Source: Limonium bicolor
Lineage: Eukaryota; Streptophyta; Magnoliopsida; Caryophyllales; Plumbaginaceae
NCBI GenBank assembly: GCA_023374045.1
Contig: CM041780.1
Location: 33,598,337-33,662,336, forward strand
DNA: 64,000 bases
Direction: 5' to 3'
The position numbers and the translations under genes are program-made. The notes under the pieces are model-generated. The model worked only from the letters and a program-made list of their open reading frames with translations, made no database searches and was not told the DNA's origin. Shown one piece after another: positions 51,188-64,000 of the stretch. The stretch's first letter is position 1. Each line of letters starts with the position of its first letter.

Positions 51188-54100
51188 TGAAATACCCCAA
51201 ACCTTAATGTGTTAATTAAATATGTAATTATAATTTTCTAAGGCTAAATAAGTCCTTAACATCATTGGTGAAGAAATGAAAACCAAAAAGAAAAAGAAAA
51301 TGCGTGAAAGTCACAAAACGTGAAAATACGTATTTAATTATTTTAGGAGGTATATAACTTTCACTAGGGTTATAAATATATTTTTATACCCTAATTACAT
51401 ACTAAGAATATGTGGAAAAAATTCCGGAAGAAAACGGATCCAAATAATGCGTTAAAGCGCTAACGGAGTCTAAAGCGCGTTTTTTCGAGAAAACCCGAAA
51501 ACGTGACTTTAAACAGTCAAATGACCCCGTAAAAATTATAATTTATCATATAACTATAAATAAACATTAATGGGGGTATAATAACCATTAAAAATAAATA
51601 AACGAGAAAATTCCGGAAAACGGGCCCGGTTAGTGAATAGTGCTAAACCGGGTAAATTAACGAGCGTTTTCTGTAAACGACGAAAAACGCTCCAGCCTGT
51701 AACAGTTATGTGGACCGGTTTTATTAATGTAGATAGCCCCTCACACATGACTAGTTAACTAATTAAATAAGTCAAAAAGCAAAAACAAAAAAAAATAAAA
51801 AAGTGCCCCCACCCTCTCTCTCCTCCCTCACTTTCTCTTTTCCTTTTCTCTTTCTCTTTCTCTTCTCCTTCCTCCTCGTTCTTCTCCTCCCCTCTGGTGC
51901 CAGCGATTTCTTTCCCCCCTCTCATGGCTACTCCATCTTCTAGCTCATGCCCAAGCTTCATTAAAGCTCCAATCACAAAAATAACTACATATTCTTCATC
52001 CTCTCATCGTTCTCTATCAATCTCTCTTTTCAAAATTCAAAAAGGATGAACTTCATCCACATGGGTTTTCCCCATTTGAAGAGAAATTGACATCAAAAGG
52101 AAGCTTGGAGTCTCCTCTTTCAAACAAGGTAAAAAGGTTCCAAGAAAAACTCATTTTCTCCATCTTTCTTTGTTGGCCGATTTTGCCCAACCTCATACCT
52201 TATTTTACTTCTTGGTCTTGAGCTCCAAATTGACCCTTCAATGGTGGAGTATTTTCCCTCTTGATTCAAGGGTGAGAATCCCTCTTAAAAGCTTCAAAAA
52301 GGTAAACCCTAACTTTGTGTTCTAGCCTTTGATTGAACTAAGATATTCCAAGGGTTTAGATAATTAATTGGGTATGTTTATGTGTTCTTGGATGTTGGGA
52401 TGGAGTTTGGAAACTCCATACCCTGTTAACCAATTTTGGAGAAGATGAGGAGCAAGAGATGAATTAAGGAGGCTTGTGAAATTAAGGTAAGAAAAACTAC
52501 CTTGAACCTTGTTTATAATTGTTTAAGTGTTTGGGATGGGTAAACAAAGTAATGAACCCAAAGTGATGGATAATGTGGTTATTGAGATTTTGGAGATTTT
52601 TGGTGATTGTGTTGTTGTTGTTGTTGAATTTGAGGATTTTGCTATGTGCTGGTAGAACCCTTGTGGGTTGGCTAGTTGTAGGGTGAATTATGTGAAGAAA
52701 TGAGTTTTGGGATATGTAAGGTTTGTAACGAGGTCATGGCGAAATTTCGGTAGAAATATAGTAGTTTAGATGGTGATGTGAGCTGGAAGAGTTTAAGTGT
52801 TAATTAGGTGTTGTTAGGAATTGGTTTGGGTGGCAAACCACATTGAGGTGTTGATTGAAGAATGGAATGGAGTTAGGCAGAAATCTGTAGCAAGGATGAT
52901 GTTTAAGAGTTTGGATTTTGCTAGAGGGGAACTAAGGTGTGAGACTTGGGAAACAATGAATGAGATTGGGAAATGGAGATGAATGTGCTAGGAATGAATG
53001 TGGTATGGTCAAATGGCAAGGAGAAGGCTAAGTGTTGTCATGAGAATATTTTGAGAGTGCACTGATGTGCAACTTGTGCAGTGAGTGAAGAAAATGTGGA
53101 ATTGAAATTGTAGAATTGGAGCAAAGTTTGGACCATGTTTTAAGGAGGTTTAGTGAGTATTTTAGTGTGTTTAAACATGTAGAAAACATGTGGAAAGTTT
53201 AGGAAATGATTAGAGGTGAATTATGGGTCGAAAACTGATCAAAAACTGTAAATTTTGACAGTTCCAGGGTTGGTCCGAATTGCAAATCGGTACGCAAACC
53301 CGGACCATAGCAAAAACACGACAGAAGATCATCCCAAGGGGTGGTCCGGGTTTGTAAACCCGGACACAAACCCGGACCACATAGAAAAATATCCAGAACG
53401 TGTTTTCCAGGGTTGGTCCGGGTTTGTAACCCCGGACACAAACCCGGACCATGCTAAAAACTTACCAGAATGTGTTTTAAAGTGTTGTTATGATGGGGAA
53501 GTGAATGATAATGGTTTTAGATGTTGATTAGGCCTTTTTTGGTGAGTTTTAAAGGCCATAGAAAGTATAAACAAGTGTTGGAAATGATTGAGAAAGTTGT
53601 GAGTTTAAGTACACAAAGTTAAACCGAAATAACGGGATAACGGGGTAAGTACGGGAGTAGCAATTATGTACCTACCGTAACACCTTAATATTAATTGAAC
53701 CATTTGACATGTTAAATAGTGGTTCAAGAGTAAGACATGAGGAACAAGTGTGAACCGAGGAACGTGAGAACACCGGTAAAGTAATTCCCCACGGTGACAG
53801 GTATGGTTTTCTTGCAACCTGTGTCCTACCGGATTACACCGGCTTGTATGCCAATGTGTTTTTCTGTGTGTTTGCCACCTTGCAAGATAAAGCATGAAAT
53901 GAGTTTACAGTAATTCATTATTGTGGCGTAATTAATTCTGACACCGCTTAACCTTAGTTATGTGTTAAATAATAGTTAACCGACCTTAGGTTCACATAAG
54001 TGATCGGTATTCGGAATAAACGTCCCAACCCATGGGAACGTTCTAACTACGGCTATCCGTGCGTTGTTGTATGTTGTGACAATGCGTGATGTATGTGACT

Positions 54101-55306
54101 TGTTTAATATGTTGTTGATGTTGGATACTGTTATCCGTGTTGTTGAAATGGGATATGATTTCCCTTATGTGTCTAACCGAGTTAGTAACACTATGTGATG
54201 TATGTATGTGATAAGTTCCATAAGGGAACCTCTAACTAATAAGTATATGTATGTATGGAGAGGAATCCGGTTGTTCCGGTCGCGCGTATTGTTTGGGAGT
54301 TAATATATATATATATATGTGAATTAACTCCCATCCTGTTATGTTAGGGTTGTTTTCCTTCATTGGATTTCGACCTCCCACTAGCTTAGCCAAAGCTTAC
54401 CTACCCGACCTCCACATCGGGCTAGGAGGGAAATTATGTACAATGTTGGTAGGGTGTTGAAGCCTAAGTTCGCTTCGACTCCCTCTTTGTTATGTTATGG
54501 TTGTTCTCCCTCCTTGAATTACAACCACCCACAAGCTTAACCAAGGCTTACCTACCTCATCACTATTGGAGCTAGGGGGAAATTGTGTATGTTGTGTACG
54601 GTCCTATATGAGGCCGCCACTCAAGTAAAGAAAATGTATGTATGTTGTGCTCGGGCTTATATCACCCCGGCACTCCCTAAATGAAGTTCATGTACTCTAA
54701 GAAGAGTGAAATTAAGTTGTGTATGTTATAAAGTGAAGTGTGTTGTTATGTTGAGTGTGCTAACCTTGTGTATGTATTCTATTAATGGATGTTTGCTTAT
54801 AAGCATGATATGTGTGTGAGTTTGTGCATGTTTGAAATAAATCAACCGCATGCTAAGACGACAAATAGTTGTGCGTGGCCCGGTAGCATGCGGGCTGCGG
54901 GATTACCATACCAGCAAAGGTGCTGACCCCCTTTGGGGGCTCCCATACTTTCAGGTATAAGGAACTGGAAGTCGTTCGAGAGTAGGACGGGGTAGTTGAC
55001 TGTACGTGGTAGTCGTGTAAATTATGTAAGTATTGTAGGTGTAGTAAGACCGAAATTGTATCGGCGTTAGTTGGAGAATACTCGGTACAGTTGTAATGTA
55101 AGTGTATAACAATTGTTGGATATGGAACGGGAGTATTGTGTAGTTGCTCGGGAGTTTAGTCCATCAGACCGGTACGATGTATGTATGTTAGCCTTGTTAG
55201 TCACGTAGGTGGCTAACGGCGTGTAACACCAAGGAGTTAAGTTATGTTGTGAGTTATGATTTCCGCTGCAAGTGTTGTTAAATGTGTTTTTGTAGTTGGG
55301 GTTACA
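51188..55306 (+). repeat. 5' LTR of element B
   Basis: A 4,119-bp LTR, TGAAATACCCCAAAC...GGGTTACA. It contains the hairpin array at 53271-53451, an AT dinucleotide run near 54303-54320 and an imperfect direct repeat (54352-54440 and 54490-54590, each with AAGCTTACCTACC-like blocks). No gene seen. Confidence 0.9.
53271..53451. repeat. 71-72-nt-period hairpin array in element B 5' LTR
   Basis: Three units at 53271, 53342 and 53414. Unit 2 has a perfect stem TGGTCCGGGTTTG / CAAACCCGGACCA around a loop containing CCCGGAC. Unit 1 is the most diverged. Copy in the 3' LTR at 62509-62689. Confidence 0.92.
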
Positions 55307-55311
55307 AAAAG

Positions 55312-55323
55312 TGGTATCAGAGC
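55312..55323 (+). promoter_or_regulatory. Primer binding site, initiator tRNA-Met type (element B)
   Basis: TGGTATCAGAGC, five bases after the 5' LTR end. Confidence 0.93.
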
Positions 55324-58300
55324 GAAGTATCACTCTGATGACTGAAATACCGAGCTTAGGATGTACCGAGTTAAGAGTTTAGTACCTTGAGTTAAGGGTT
55401 GAGTGATAGCGTGAGGAGTACGCTAGTTAGGGAAACACCAGTGTGTACTGGATACCTACAGTATCCATCCCGCTCTCCACAAACCCTATTTTATTACTTG
55501 GGAAAGAACGCCAGAGAGATGAGAGTCATCTCTTACTCGGGAAAACCCGATCTGGCTGTTACTAAGTATCCTTATAAGTACGGAGAACCTGTCACACGGT
55601 AGATCCCGAAAGGCGTGAATTCCGAAGACGATCTCCATTTTAACAATGTCTGCCGCATGAGTTAGCGAAAAGTGAAGAATTTTATGCATAAGAGAATGGA
55701 ATTTCCGGCACCCTGGGTCGACATGCGAAGCAGTCGAGGATAACCAGCGTGCAAGCACTAACCGTGCAACAGTGGAGAAGTGAAGTAGTAGAACCCGAGA
55801 CGAGTGTCTACGGGACTACAATGTTGACTAACACACCAACGGTACACTAACTGAGCAAAGAACTACGACGTAGTACGAGGAGGATACGATACTAAGTAAA
55901 AAGGGGTCTCCCAGAATGGGAAACACCCTAGTTAATGGTTATCAGGTGAAGACAGAGAGAACTACCCAAGGAATTGTTGTTAAGACGATAAGATCAAGCA
56001 AGGGCCAGCAAGGCCACAGATGTTAAAGCGGGTCAAAGCAGTAGCAACCGATGTGTATTGAACCAGTAGCCAGTCAGCATGGCGCACTTGCCAAGGCAAG
56101 TGCTGCTACAACAAGGCTGGCGACAAATTATTAGCAACTATAAAGTACTTAGTAAAGTACCATGAAGTAAAGTGAGATCATCATAACTGTGGAAAGGCTT
56201 AGCAGCCTGACCTCTGTAATTGGAAACACACCAGTCAGCAAGAAGCTAGACTTGGTTAAGGCGAGAAAATGTTGTGAAACCACGAGAATTTTCTTTCAAA
56301 CTTAAATTCATTTTCAAAACCTTTTTCAAAACCAAATTTTCTTTCAAACCCAATCTATTTTAAATTCTTCTGTTTTTAAAACCAGACCAGAAGACCTACA
56401 CCGGCCTCAGTGCCACATGGTAGGTAAGTTATACCCAGTTACTTTTAAACAACCGGATGGAAACCGGTAAACCCAAGGGTAACAACCCGAGGGAATGGAG
56501 TGAGTTCATAATAATACAACAGTGGATACACTTCCCTTGATTAAGTTCGGGAAGCATGGAATGCATATTATCATAGGATAATATAAGAGGAGTTGACAAC
56601 AGAATACTTCACCTAGGCGTGTGACGGACACTACGAGTATACCAACTGTAATGTGGGACGACCGCACTCCGATAGGAGCTTGTGGGCCTGACAGACCTAC
56701 TTATGGGTTAGTCAGGTAAGTAGCAATGTATCAGTAGGATACCCCACGTATGTATACGAGTGGAGTCTAGAACACGGGAAGTAGTCGACTCCATACTACG
56801 GTCCGAAGTAAACAGCAAGCAAGGAATGGATTACATCGAATCGTTGAAATAAAGGAACCCAGTTAAGTTAAGGAAGACTAAAGGAATTAGTAAGTGTATT
56901 TTAAGGAAATGTTTAAGGGTGAACAAGTGCGAAGGGCACTGATTAGTAAGTAAGGACATGGAATATGTCATAAGGAACCTGAAGGACGAACATATAGCTG
57001 GAGTAAGTACCCAGCCTAAATATGGCGAGGCAGATGCCTACTATGATACGTTAATGTGCAATGATCGGGATGAGACTCCCGAAGTGATCACTTGAACTAA
57101 GGGAATATCAATCTCACTGGAAATGACATTTAACCCAGCCAAGAACGCAGGGCGATGTAGCTAATGAAACGTACTCATAAGTGCGAGCCGGATATAATGG
57201 CATGACCTAGTAACACCCAGGAACTATCCTTAAAAGGGTGTTTGGGTCAACAATGGTTGAACGAATAACGTGGCAGAAATGCAAGGGTTGAGACTAACAC
57301 CCAGTTTGAGCATAAGACGTCAAGAGAAAGTCTGACATCCTTGAAGGGGCATCCCATGAAAGGAATTAATCATGGAGCCCAATACAACCTATAAACCGTG
57401 TATTATGTACGGGAAGTAAATGTGTGTGAACCTACAATGAGCAGAGCTCGAGGCCATAGGGCTTATAAGCCACAAGTAAAATGTGTTAAGGAAATTTTAT
57501 TGATTACGAAAGTTTATGTTATATATAAGTAAGTAAAGCGGATAACGAACCACTGCTTTAAGAGTGGGGATACCTCGTGATATGTGAGACCGCAACAGCG
57601 GTAGTTATGTGAACTAGGTTCAGGAAATGTGTTAGGAGTTGACCATTTTGTTATTACCCAAGAATGATGTGAGTAGGAATAAATCGAAAAGAGGTGTTTG
57701 TACCAGTTGTGGAGACCGCAAGAGTAATAAGTCTAATAGCAACCACCATAGGTGTGTGATGCTAAATGTGTAATGAACAACGCTCAAAGAGCATAAAGAC
57801 TCAAAAACAATAGCGTGTTCAGCAGTCGGCCAACTAAGTGGCGAAACACAGTGCAATGGCAGAAGCTAATATAATAGCGGATGCCGGGTAAGTTAATGTT
57901 ATACAATAAGTAACCGCACGGTGCGCAGCAAGCGACCGTTGCATAAGTATTGTTAAATAATAATGTGGCAAATAAGACCAGTTATGAGTGAAACTCAATG
58001 GACATACAAGTAAGTAATAATAAACAGACTGGGCAATAAGCCAGTAGTTGAGACTATGTGATAAGGAAAACAGTGCGAATTCCTATCGCAATCGCATAAG
58101 AGATTTACTGTCAAGAGTTTACGCCTCTGCACTCTGTATGACTGAGTGTTTTGGTATTGCGCTTGTGCGGTAATGATCAAGTGAGATAGCTAGGAAGTCT
58201 GAAAATGTTAAATGTGATAGAAGAACAACTTATGATGTGATAAAACCGATGCATAAGATAAGCACGGTAGTACCAATCAAAGGGTACTTGGTTGACATAA

Positions 58301-60440
58301 GTGACTACAGTAGCACGATTGTTGAATATTGGTATGGAACATACCTCAAGTGTTGGAAATAACCGACAGAGTACTACACAAAAGGTAGTAGCTCAAACTT
58401 AACCGACAGTAAGTCGGAAGAAACCAAGTAAATCATTGTAGAATACAATAGATTATCGTGGAAACGAATAGAAAGTTTGTAACTCACCGAATTCGCTCAC
58501 GGTAAGAAATACCACGCGTCGGTTGAGAAACCGTTATTACCAAGATAAAGGTGATAATCGGGGATGTATAATACAGTAAGGATAATGTATGGAGCAAACT
58601 AAGCTCTAAATTATCAAGAGTTGCGCAGCAGAAACTGGTGAACCAGTGAGTCAAACGATGAATGTGAATAGTGAACATGAGTGAATGGCAAACTAATGAT
58701 GCCTAAAAGCCTCACAGGCTAGAATCAAAACCAGTTAAGAGTCAAAGTAAACTCTAGGAGAATTCTTGGTTAGGGACTAAACCGCCAATATGGTTAAGAT
58801 CCTCTAATCAAAACACATTGTGTAATAAACCGCGTGGATAAACACTTCACGACGGTAGAATGTTCTAAACCAGTGATTAATGATTGATTACGTGGGCGTA
58901 ATCCCTTTTAAGGGGGGTAGAGCGCAGAACCACTTAGTGTCTTTTACCGTACAAGTGTACGTGAACTATGATGTGCATAGCACAAAATGATTTGTTTTGA
59001 TGATGGTGTGTGTTACATAAACATACACATTCATTCATGGTTAATTGTGGTAATTACGCACGAAGATGCGAATACCCTTGCGATAAGTGTGTTTATTGTG
59101 TCAACAAATGTGTGTGAAAGTATAAGTATAAGGGAGTAGAAAAACTCCCGGGGAACTAAAACCCCGACAGTATGTTCATATACCAAATGTATTGTGTATT
59201 ATATTTTGATAAAAATATATATATGGTATATGTATATCAGTATTGTGATTTATGAAGAGGTATGACACCAACGTAGAACCTAGTGAGAATTAAATTCCCT
59301 AGGTAACTTGATTTAAAATAAATCGGGAAGATGATTGATGGACATAGTTCCACCCTTGGAGATGTAATGATTACGACTAGATGGATTAGAAGATAGAAAA
59401 TGGTACATGCTTGAATTAGTTGTTGTTTGAAATTAAGTGGGAGGTGAAACTTGATTATCATGAGATCAAGGGAAGCCGAACACAAATTGGGGTGGAGAGA
59501 TAGTTCAACACTGATGCTGATCACATCAGGGTTGGATGATTCTTGAAACTCCCTATAAGTGGTCATAAATAATCACATCAAGAATAAGATGCAGTTAACA
59601 ATAATTGGACTTGGAGTTGTATGGAGCTTTCAAAGAATTTTAAATTGGGTTTCAAATTGCAATTGGTATTTTCAGACTTCAATAAATATTTTAAGATTCT
59701 TAAGTGGTATTTTCAAAGGAAGGACTACCTTTATGTGACCTCGTAGAGGATTTTCAACTTGTATCCTTCCAATAAAGGATTTCATTATACTCAACCTCAT
59801 AGAGGGTATTTTCCTACTACTTGCTCACGAGCTGAGGACGTACCTTTGTCTTCGGACCGGTGACATGAGAAGTATATTTTAAAGATGTATGCAATTGTTT
59901 TGATCTCCCAAAGGAACGGGGACCAGAGTGTCCATCGCGACCGGTTCTGCGGGATCACAGTGTATATGTACTCAACATGGGTCTCGAACCCATGAAGAGA
60001 TGGAAAAGGAATTTCTGGTTGATATACATGCTATGACATGTTGTGTGGTATGTGTAGTAATTATTATTTTGGACCTTGGGTCCTAATGTGATTGAATTCC
60101 GGAAGTGTTATGTTGTCAAGACCTATGTGTCTAAAGGATGTTGTGTTATCAAGACCACGAGTCTAAATGTTGTATGTTACCCAGACCAAGAGTCAAAGGG
60201 TTGTTATGTATGTACAAATGTTGTTAAGGTACCCGGACCATTAAGTCCGAGGATACTATGTAAGTATGTTATGTCATGTTATGTATGTATGGATGTGTTA
60301 CCCGGGCCGTTAAGTCCGAGGTTGTGATGTAAAATATGTTTGTTATGGAAGTGTTATGTTGCAAGTAATCCCCGTATTCTAACCAATGATGTGTGGGAAG
60401 TGTGAACTTCGAGGACGAAGTTCTTTTAAGGGGGGTAGAT
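55324..60440 (+). other. Internal region of element B, non-coding
   Basis: About 5.1 kb without recognisable gag or pol. Features seen: blocks conserved with element A (56600-56780 against 50030-50170), an internal TTTTAAGGGGGGTAGAG module at about 58905-58922, a degenerate repeat with GACC...GAGTC hairpins at 60105-60325, and the terminal PPT (TTTTAAGGGGGGTAGAT, 60424-60440). Confidence 0.75.
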
Positions 60441-62972
60441 TGAAATACCCCAAACCTTAATGTGTTAATTAATATGTAATTATAATTTTCTAAGGCTAAT
60501 TAAGTCCTTAAGATCATTGGTGAAGAAATAAAACCAAAAAGAAAAAGAAAATGCGTAAAGTCACAAAACGTGAAAACGTATTTAATTATTTTAGGAGGAT
60601 ATAACTTCACTAGGGTTATAAATATATTTTTATACCCTAATTACATACTAAGAACATGTGGAAAAATTCCGGAAGAAAACGGATCCAAATAATGCGTTAA
60701 AGCGCTAACGGAGTCTAAAGCGCGTTTTTTCGAGAAACCCGAAACGTGACTTTAAACAGTCAAATGACCCCGTAAAAATTATAGTTTATCATATAACTAT
60801 AATAAACATTAATGGGGTATAATAACCATTAAAATAAATAAACGAGAAAATTCCGGAAAACGGGCCCGGTTAGTGAATAGTGCTAAACCGGGTAAATTAA
60901 CGAGCGTTTTTGTAAACGACGAAAAACCGCTCCCGCCTGTAACAGTTATGTGGACCGGTTTTATTAATGTAGATAGCCCCTCACACATGACTAGTTAACT
61001 AATTAAATAAGTCAAAAAGCAAAAACAAAAAAAAATAAAAAGGTGCCCCCACCCCTCTCTCTCCTCCCTCACTGTCTCTTTTCCTTTTCTTTCTCTTTTC
61101 TCTTTCTCCTTCCTCCATCGTTCTTCCTCCCCTCTGGTGCCAGCGATTTCTTTCCCCCCTCTCATGGCTACTCCATCTTCTAGCTCATGCCCAAGCTTCA
61201 TTAAAGCTCCAATCACAAAAATAACTACATATTCTTCATCCTCTCATCGTTCTCTATCAATCTCTCTTTTCAAAATTCAAAAAGGATGAACTTCATCCAC
61301 ATGGGTTTTCCCCATTTGAAGAGAAATTGACATCAAAAGGAAGCTTGGAGTCTCCTCTTTCAAACAAGGTAAAAAGGTTCCAAGAAAAACTCATTTTCTC
61401 CATCTTTCTTTGTTGGCCGATTTTGCCCAACCTCATACCTTATTTTTCTTCTTGGTCTTGAGCTCCAAATTGACCCTTCAATGGTGGAGTAGTTTCCCTC
61501 TTGATTCAAGGGTGAGAATCCCTCTTAAAAGCTTCAAAAAGGTAAACCCTAACTTTGTGTTCTAGCCTTTGATTGAACTAAGATATTCCAAGGGTTTAGA
61601 TAATTAATTGGGTATGTTTATGCGTCTTGGATGTTGGGATGGAGTTTGGAAACTCCATACCCTCTTAACCAATTTTGGAGAAGATGAGGAGCAAGAGATG
61701 AATTAAGGAGGCTTGTGAAATTAAGGTAAGAAAAACTACCTTGAACCTTGTTTATAATTGTTTAAGTGTTTGGGATGGGTAAACAAAGTAATGAACCCAA
61801 AGTGATGGATAATGTGGTTATTGAGATTTTGGAGATTTTTGGTGATTGTGTTGGTGTTGTTGTTGAATTTGAGGATTTTGCTATGTGCTGGTAGAACCCT
61901 TGTGGGTTGGCTAGTTGTAGGGTGAATTATGTGAAGAAATGAGTTTTGGGATATGTAAGGTTTGTAACGAGGTCATGGCGAAATTTCGGTAGAAATATAG
62001 TAGTTTAGATGGTGATGTGAGCTGGAAGAGTTTAAGTGTTAATTAGGTGTTGTTAGGAATTGGTTTGGGTGGCAAACCACATTGAGGTGTTGATTGAAGA
62101 ATGGAATGGAGTTAGACAAAAATCTGTAGCAAGGATGATGTTTAAGAGTTTGGATTTTGCTAGAGGGGAACTAAGGTGTGAGACTTGGGAAACAATGAAT
62201 GAGATTGAGAAATGGAGATGAATGTGCTAGGAATGAATGTGTATGGTCAAATGGCAAGGAGAAGGCTAAGTGTTGTCATGAGAATATTTTGAGAGTGCAC
62301 TGATGTGCAACTTGTGCAGTGAGTGAAGAAAATGTGGAATTGAAATTGTAGAATTGGAGCAAAGTTTGGACCATGTTTTAAGGAGGTTTAGTGAGTATTT
62401 TAGTGTGTTTAAACATGTAGAAAACATGTGGAAAGTTTAGGAAATGATTAGAGGTGAATTATGGGTCAAAAACTGATCAAAAACTGTAAATTTTGACAGT
62501 TCCAGGGTTGGTCCGGGTTGCAAATCGGTACGCAAACCCGGACCATAGCAAAAACACGACAGAAGATCATCCCAAGGGGTGTTCCGGGTTTGTAAACCCG
62601 GACACAAACCCGGACCACATAGAAAAATGTCCAGAACGTGTTTTCCAGGGTTGGTCCGGGTTTGTAACCTCGGACACAAACCCGGACCATGCTAAAAACT
62701 TACCAGAATGTGTTTTAAAGTGTTGTTATGATGGGGAAGTGAATGGTAATGGTTTTAGATGTTGATTAGGCCTTGTTTGGTGAGTTTTAAAGGCCATAGA
62801 AAGTATAAACAAGTGTTGGAAATGATTGAGAAAGTTGTGAGTTTAAGTACACAAAGTTAAACCGAAATAACGGGATAACGGGGTAAGTACGGGAGTAGCA
62901 ATTATGTACCTACCGTAACACCTTAATATTAATTGAACCATTTGACATGTTAAATAGTGGTTCAAGAGTAAG
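60441..62972 (+). repeat. 3' LTR of element B, truncated by insertion
   Basis: Matches 51188-53731 with few differences and small indels, then breaks off at 62972 (…AGAGTAAG). It contains the hairpin array copy at 62509-62689. Confidence 0.92.
62509..62689. repeat. Hairpin array in element B 3' LTR
   Basis: Three units matching 53271-53451, with a few substitutions (for example TGGTCCGGGTTG against TGGTCCGAATTG in unit 1). Confidence 0.9.
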
Positions 62973-64000
62973 TGTGAGCCTCGATTTTAAACCCTATCCT
63001 ATGTTGATTAAAGTTGATTAGGATCTAATCGGGTTTTAGGTCCACTTATAACCTAAGATTAATAACTATGTCATATAACAATAATTATTAAAACCTAAGC
63101 TAGCTCACTGGAACCTATTATGAGTCGCCACCTAATTTTGACCTAGATTAATTTAGGAAAGGAGAGTTCGGGTTCGGGGGCTTGATATTCAACTTAATTA
63201 GGGTTCAATTACTTTCATTACCCCTCCTAGGTCGTTTTTCCTCTACTTGGTTTAATTACGGCTTTCTACAAAGTTGCTTTTTAACCTAGGTGCGCGCTTC
63301 TGTTTTTTGTGTTTTTTAGCATTTTTTGACAGAAAATTAAAGTGGAAATTAAAATACCTAAACTAGGGTTTCGGAGGCAGAATTAGGTCAAATTTTGTTT
63401 CCGTCCGTAGCCACGGACCTAATGTCCGAAGCCACGGACCCCAGTTAACCTACATAACAATAAAAGTCGAATTAAACAGAAAACAGAAAATTGTAAAGTC
63501 CGGGGCCTGGGACAGACTGTCCGTGGGCCCGGACACTATTAAAAAAAACCTAATTTTTAAATTTTTAAAATCCCGGCCGTCCGTGGGTGTCCGAGCTTAC
63601 GGACAGGGAGTCCGGGACCCGGACACGACGTCCGTGGGTGCGGACAGCCCTCGGACGGCGGCTTTGAGGCTGTTCCCGAAGGTGTATTCGGCTCAAATTT
63701 TATGGGTGCGTAGCCTGAAAGATGTACAACGTTAGTGGTCGAAAGTTCTCAATTTGAATTCGAATTATGCACGAAACTTGGTAAACAAGTTATTGGACAG
63801 AAGCTTGAATAAACAGCAATACAGAAGCGTACGAAGGTTAGTTTGAGCCCAAATTTTGAGGCAAGACAGATAATACCGTGGTGAATTAGGGAAGTGGAGT
63901 TTCTACCTGTTTTACCTTCGGAGTCACAACGTTTCTTCACACCGGGATTCGTCGAGTGCTCCGTTGATGGCAGACCCGAGAGGATTTCGACCCAAGCTTC
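62973..64000 (-). repeat. Tat-like LTR inserted in element B (runs off window)
   Basis: Begins TGTGAGCCTCG at the exact point where B's 3' LTR breaks. It contains GAGTCGCCACCTAATTTTGA near 63124, similar to the left part of the Tat LTR at about 33650, so I infer the same minus orientation and lineage. A GC-rich GTCCG/CGGAC inverted-repeat cluster lies at 63400-63660. The right end and any TSD (GTAAG on the left) are outside the window. Confidence 0.6.
63400..63660. repeat. GTCCG/CGGAC inverted-repeat cluster (Tat-like LTR)
   Basis: Repeated arms such as GTCCGTAGCCACGGAC, GTCCGTGGGCCCGGACAC and GTCCGTGGGTGTCCGAG occur about every 35-60 nt. It has the same general style as the arrays in the Athila and element B LTRs but different spacers. 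Confidence 0.8.

Larger units (their letters stand above)
51188..62972 (+). mobile_element. Element B: large non-coding LTR retrotransposon (interrupted 3' LTR)
   Basis: 5' LTR 51188-55306, PBS 55312-55323, internal region 55324-60440, PPT ending at 60440, 3' LTR from 60441, broken at 62973 by another element. It lies in element A's internal region. No internal open frame exceeds about 110 codons and none has a retroelement motif. LTRs are nearly identical over the shared 2.5 kb, so insertion is young. Termini match the Tekay element, so its enzymes are a plausible source of mobility. Confidence 0.85.

Overview
The window is plant nuclear DNA, almost certainly angiosperm intergenic heterochromatin and probably from a eudicot (inferred from the retroelement lineages and PBS types; the species cannot be read from the sequence). 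I found no ordinary host gene. Nearly every base belongs to nested retrotransposons: an old L1-type LINE on the minus strand, two Athila-type elements, a 14.8-kb Tekay-type chromovirus, a Tat/Ogre-type element, two large non-coding LTR elements with Tekay-like termini, and pieces of others. Several insertions can be resolved to the base by matching 5-bp target-site duplications.

Layout. 1-430: 3' flank of a Tekay-like element. 431-1947, 16065-16104 and 30868-31459 (plus a duplicated piece at 31547-31900): one minus-strand LINE, split first by an Athila-type element (1948-16064, TSD ATCAT) and then by a Tekay element (16105-30867, TSD GATGT). The Athila element carries a second Athila-type element inside its 5' LTR (2405-9968, TSD ACCGC). 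Both Athila elements lack RT, RNase H and integrase. 31901-33398: truncated minus-strand LTR. 33399-44656: minus-strand Tat/Ogre element with a long 3' LTR, satellite-like 3' UTR repeats and the C-terminal integrase. 44657-51187: element A (+), interrupted by element B (51188 onward, +). B's 3' LTR is interrupted at 62973 by another Tat-like LTR that runs off the window.

The most interesting object is the Tekay element. Between gag and pol, on the same strand, it carries an intact AlkB-type Fe(II)/2-oxoglutarate dioxygenase exon (24150-24889) with all catalytic residues. The exon resembles plant ALKBH1-like proteins. The reading frame suggests three spliceosomal introns. Two short ones interrupt gag. 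The third starts at one phase-1 donor (25021/25022), which can join in frame either to the AlkB exon (acceptor 24890/24889, giving Gag-AlkB that ends at the AlkB stop) or to the protease/pol exon (acceptor 23995/23994, giving Gag-Pol with AlkB skipped). I infer an alternative-splicing switch between a Gag-linked nucleic-acid demethylase and Gag-Pol. This copy has one TAG in gag and two in pol, so it is probably immobile, but its AlkB frame is open.

A second theme is shared by LTRs of different families. They carry arrays of GC-rich inverted repeats (hairpins). In three families with different stem sequences the arrays recur about every 72 nt. Other structures not explained by coding include repeated hairpin plus polypurine modules in both Athila elements, a duplicated polypurine tract in the Tekay-like elements, two tRNA-like sequences in the Tat LTR, a dense cluster of TGGGCY motifs, and a 180-bp satellite-like array.
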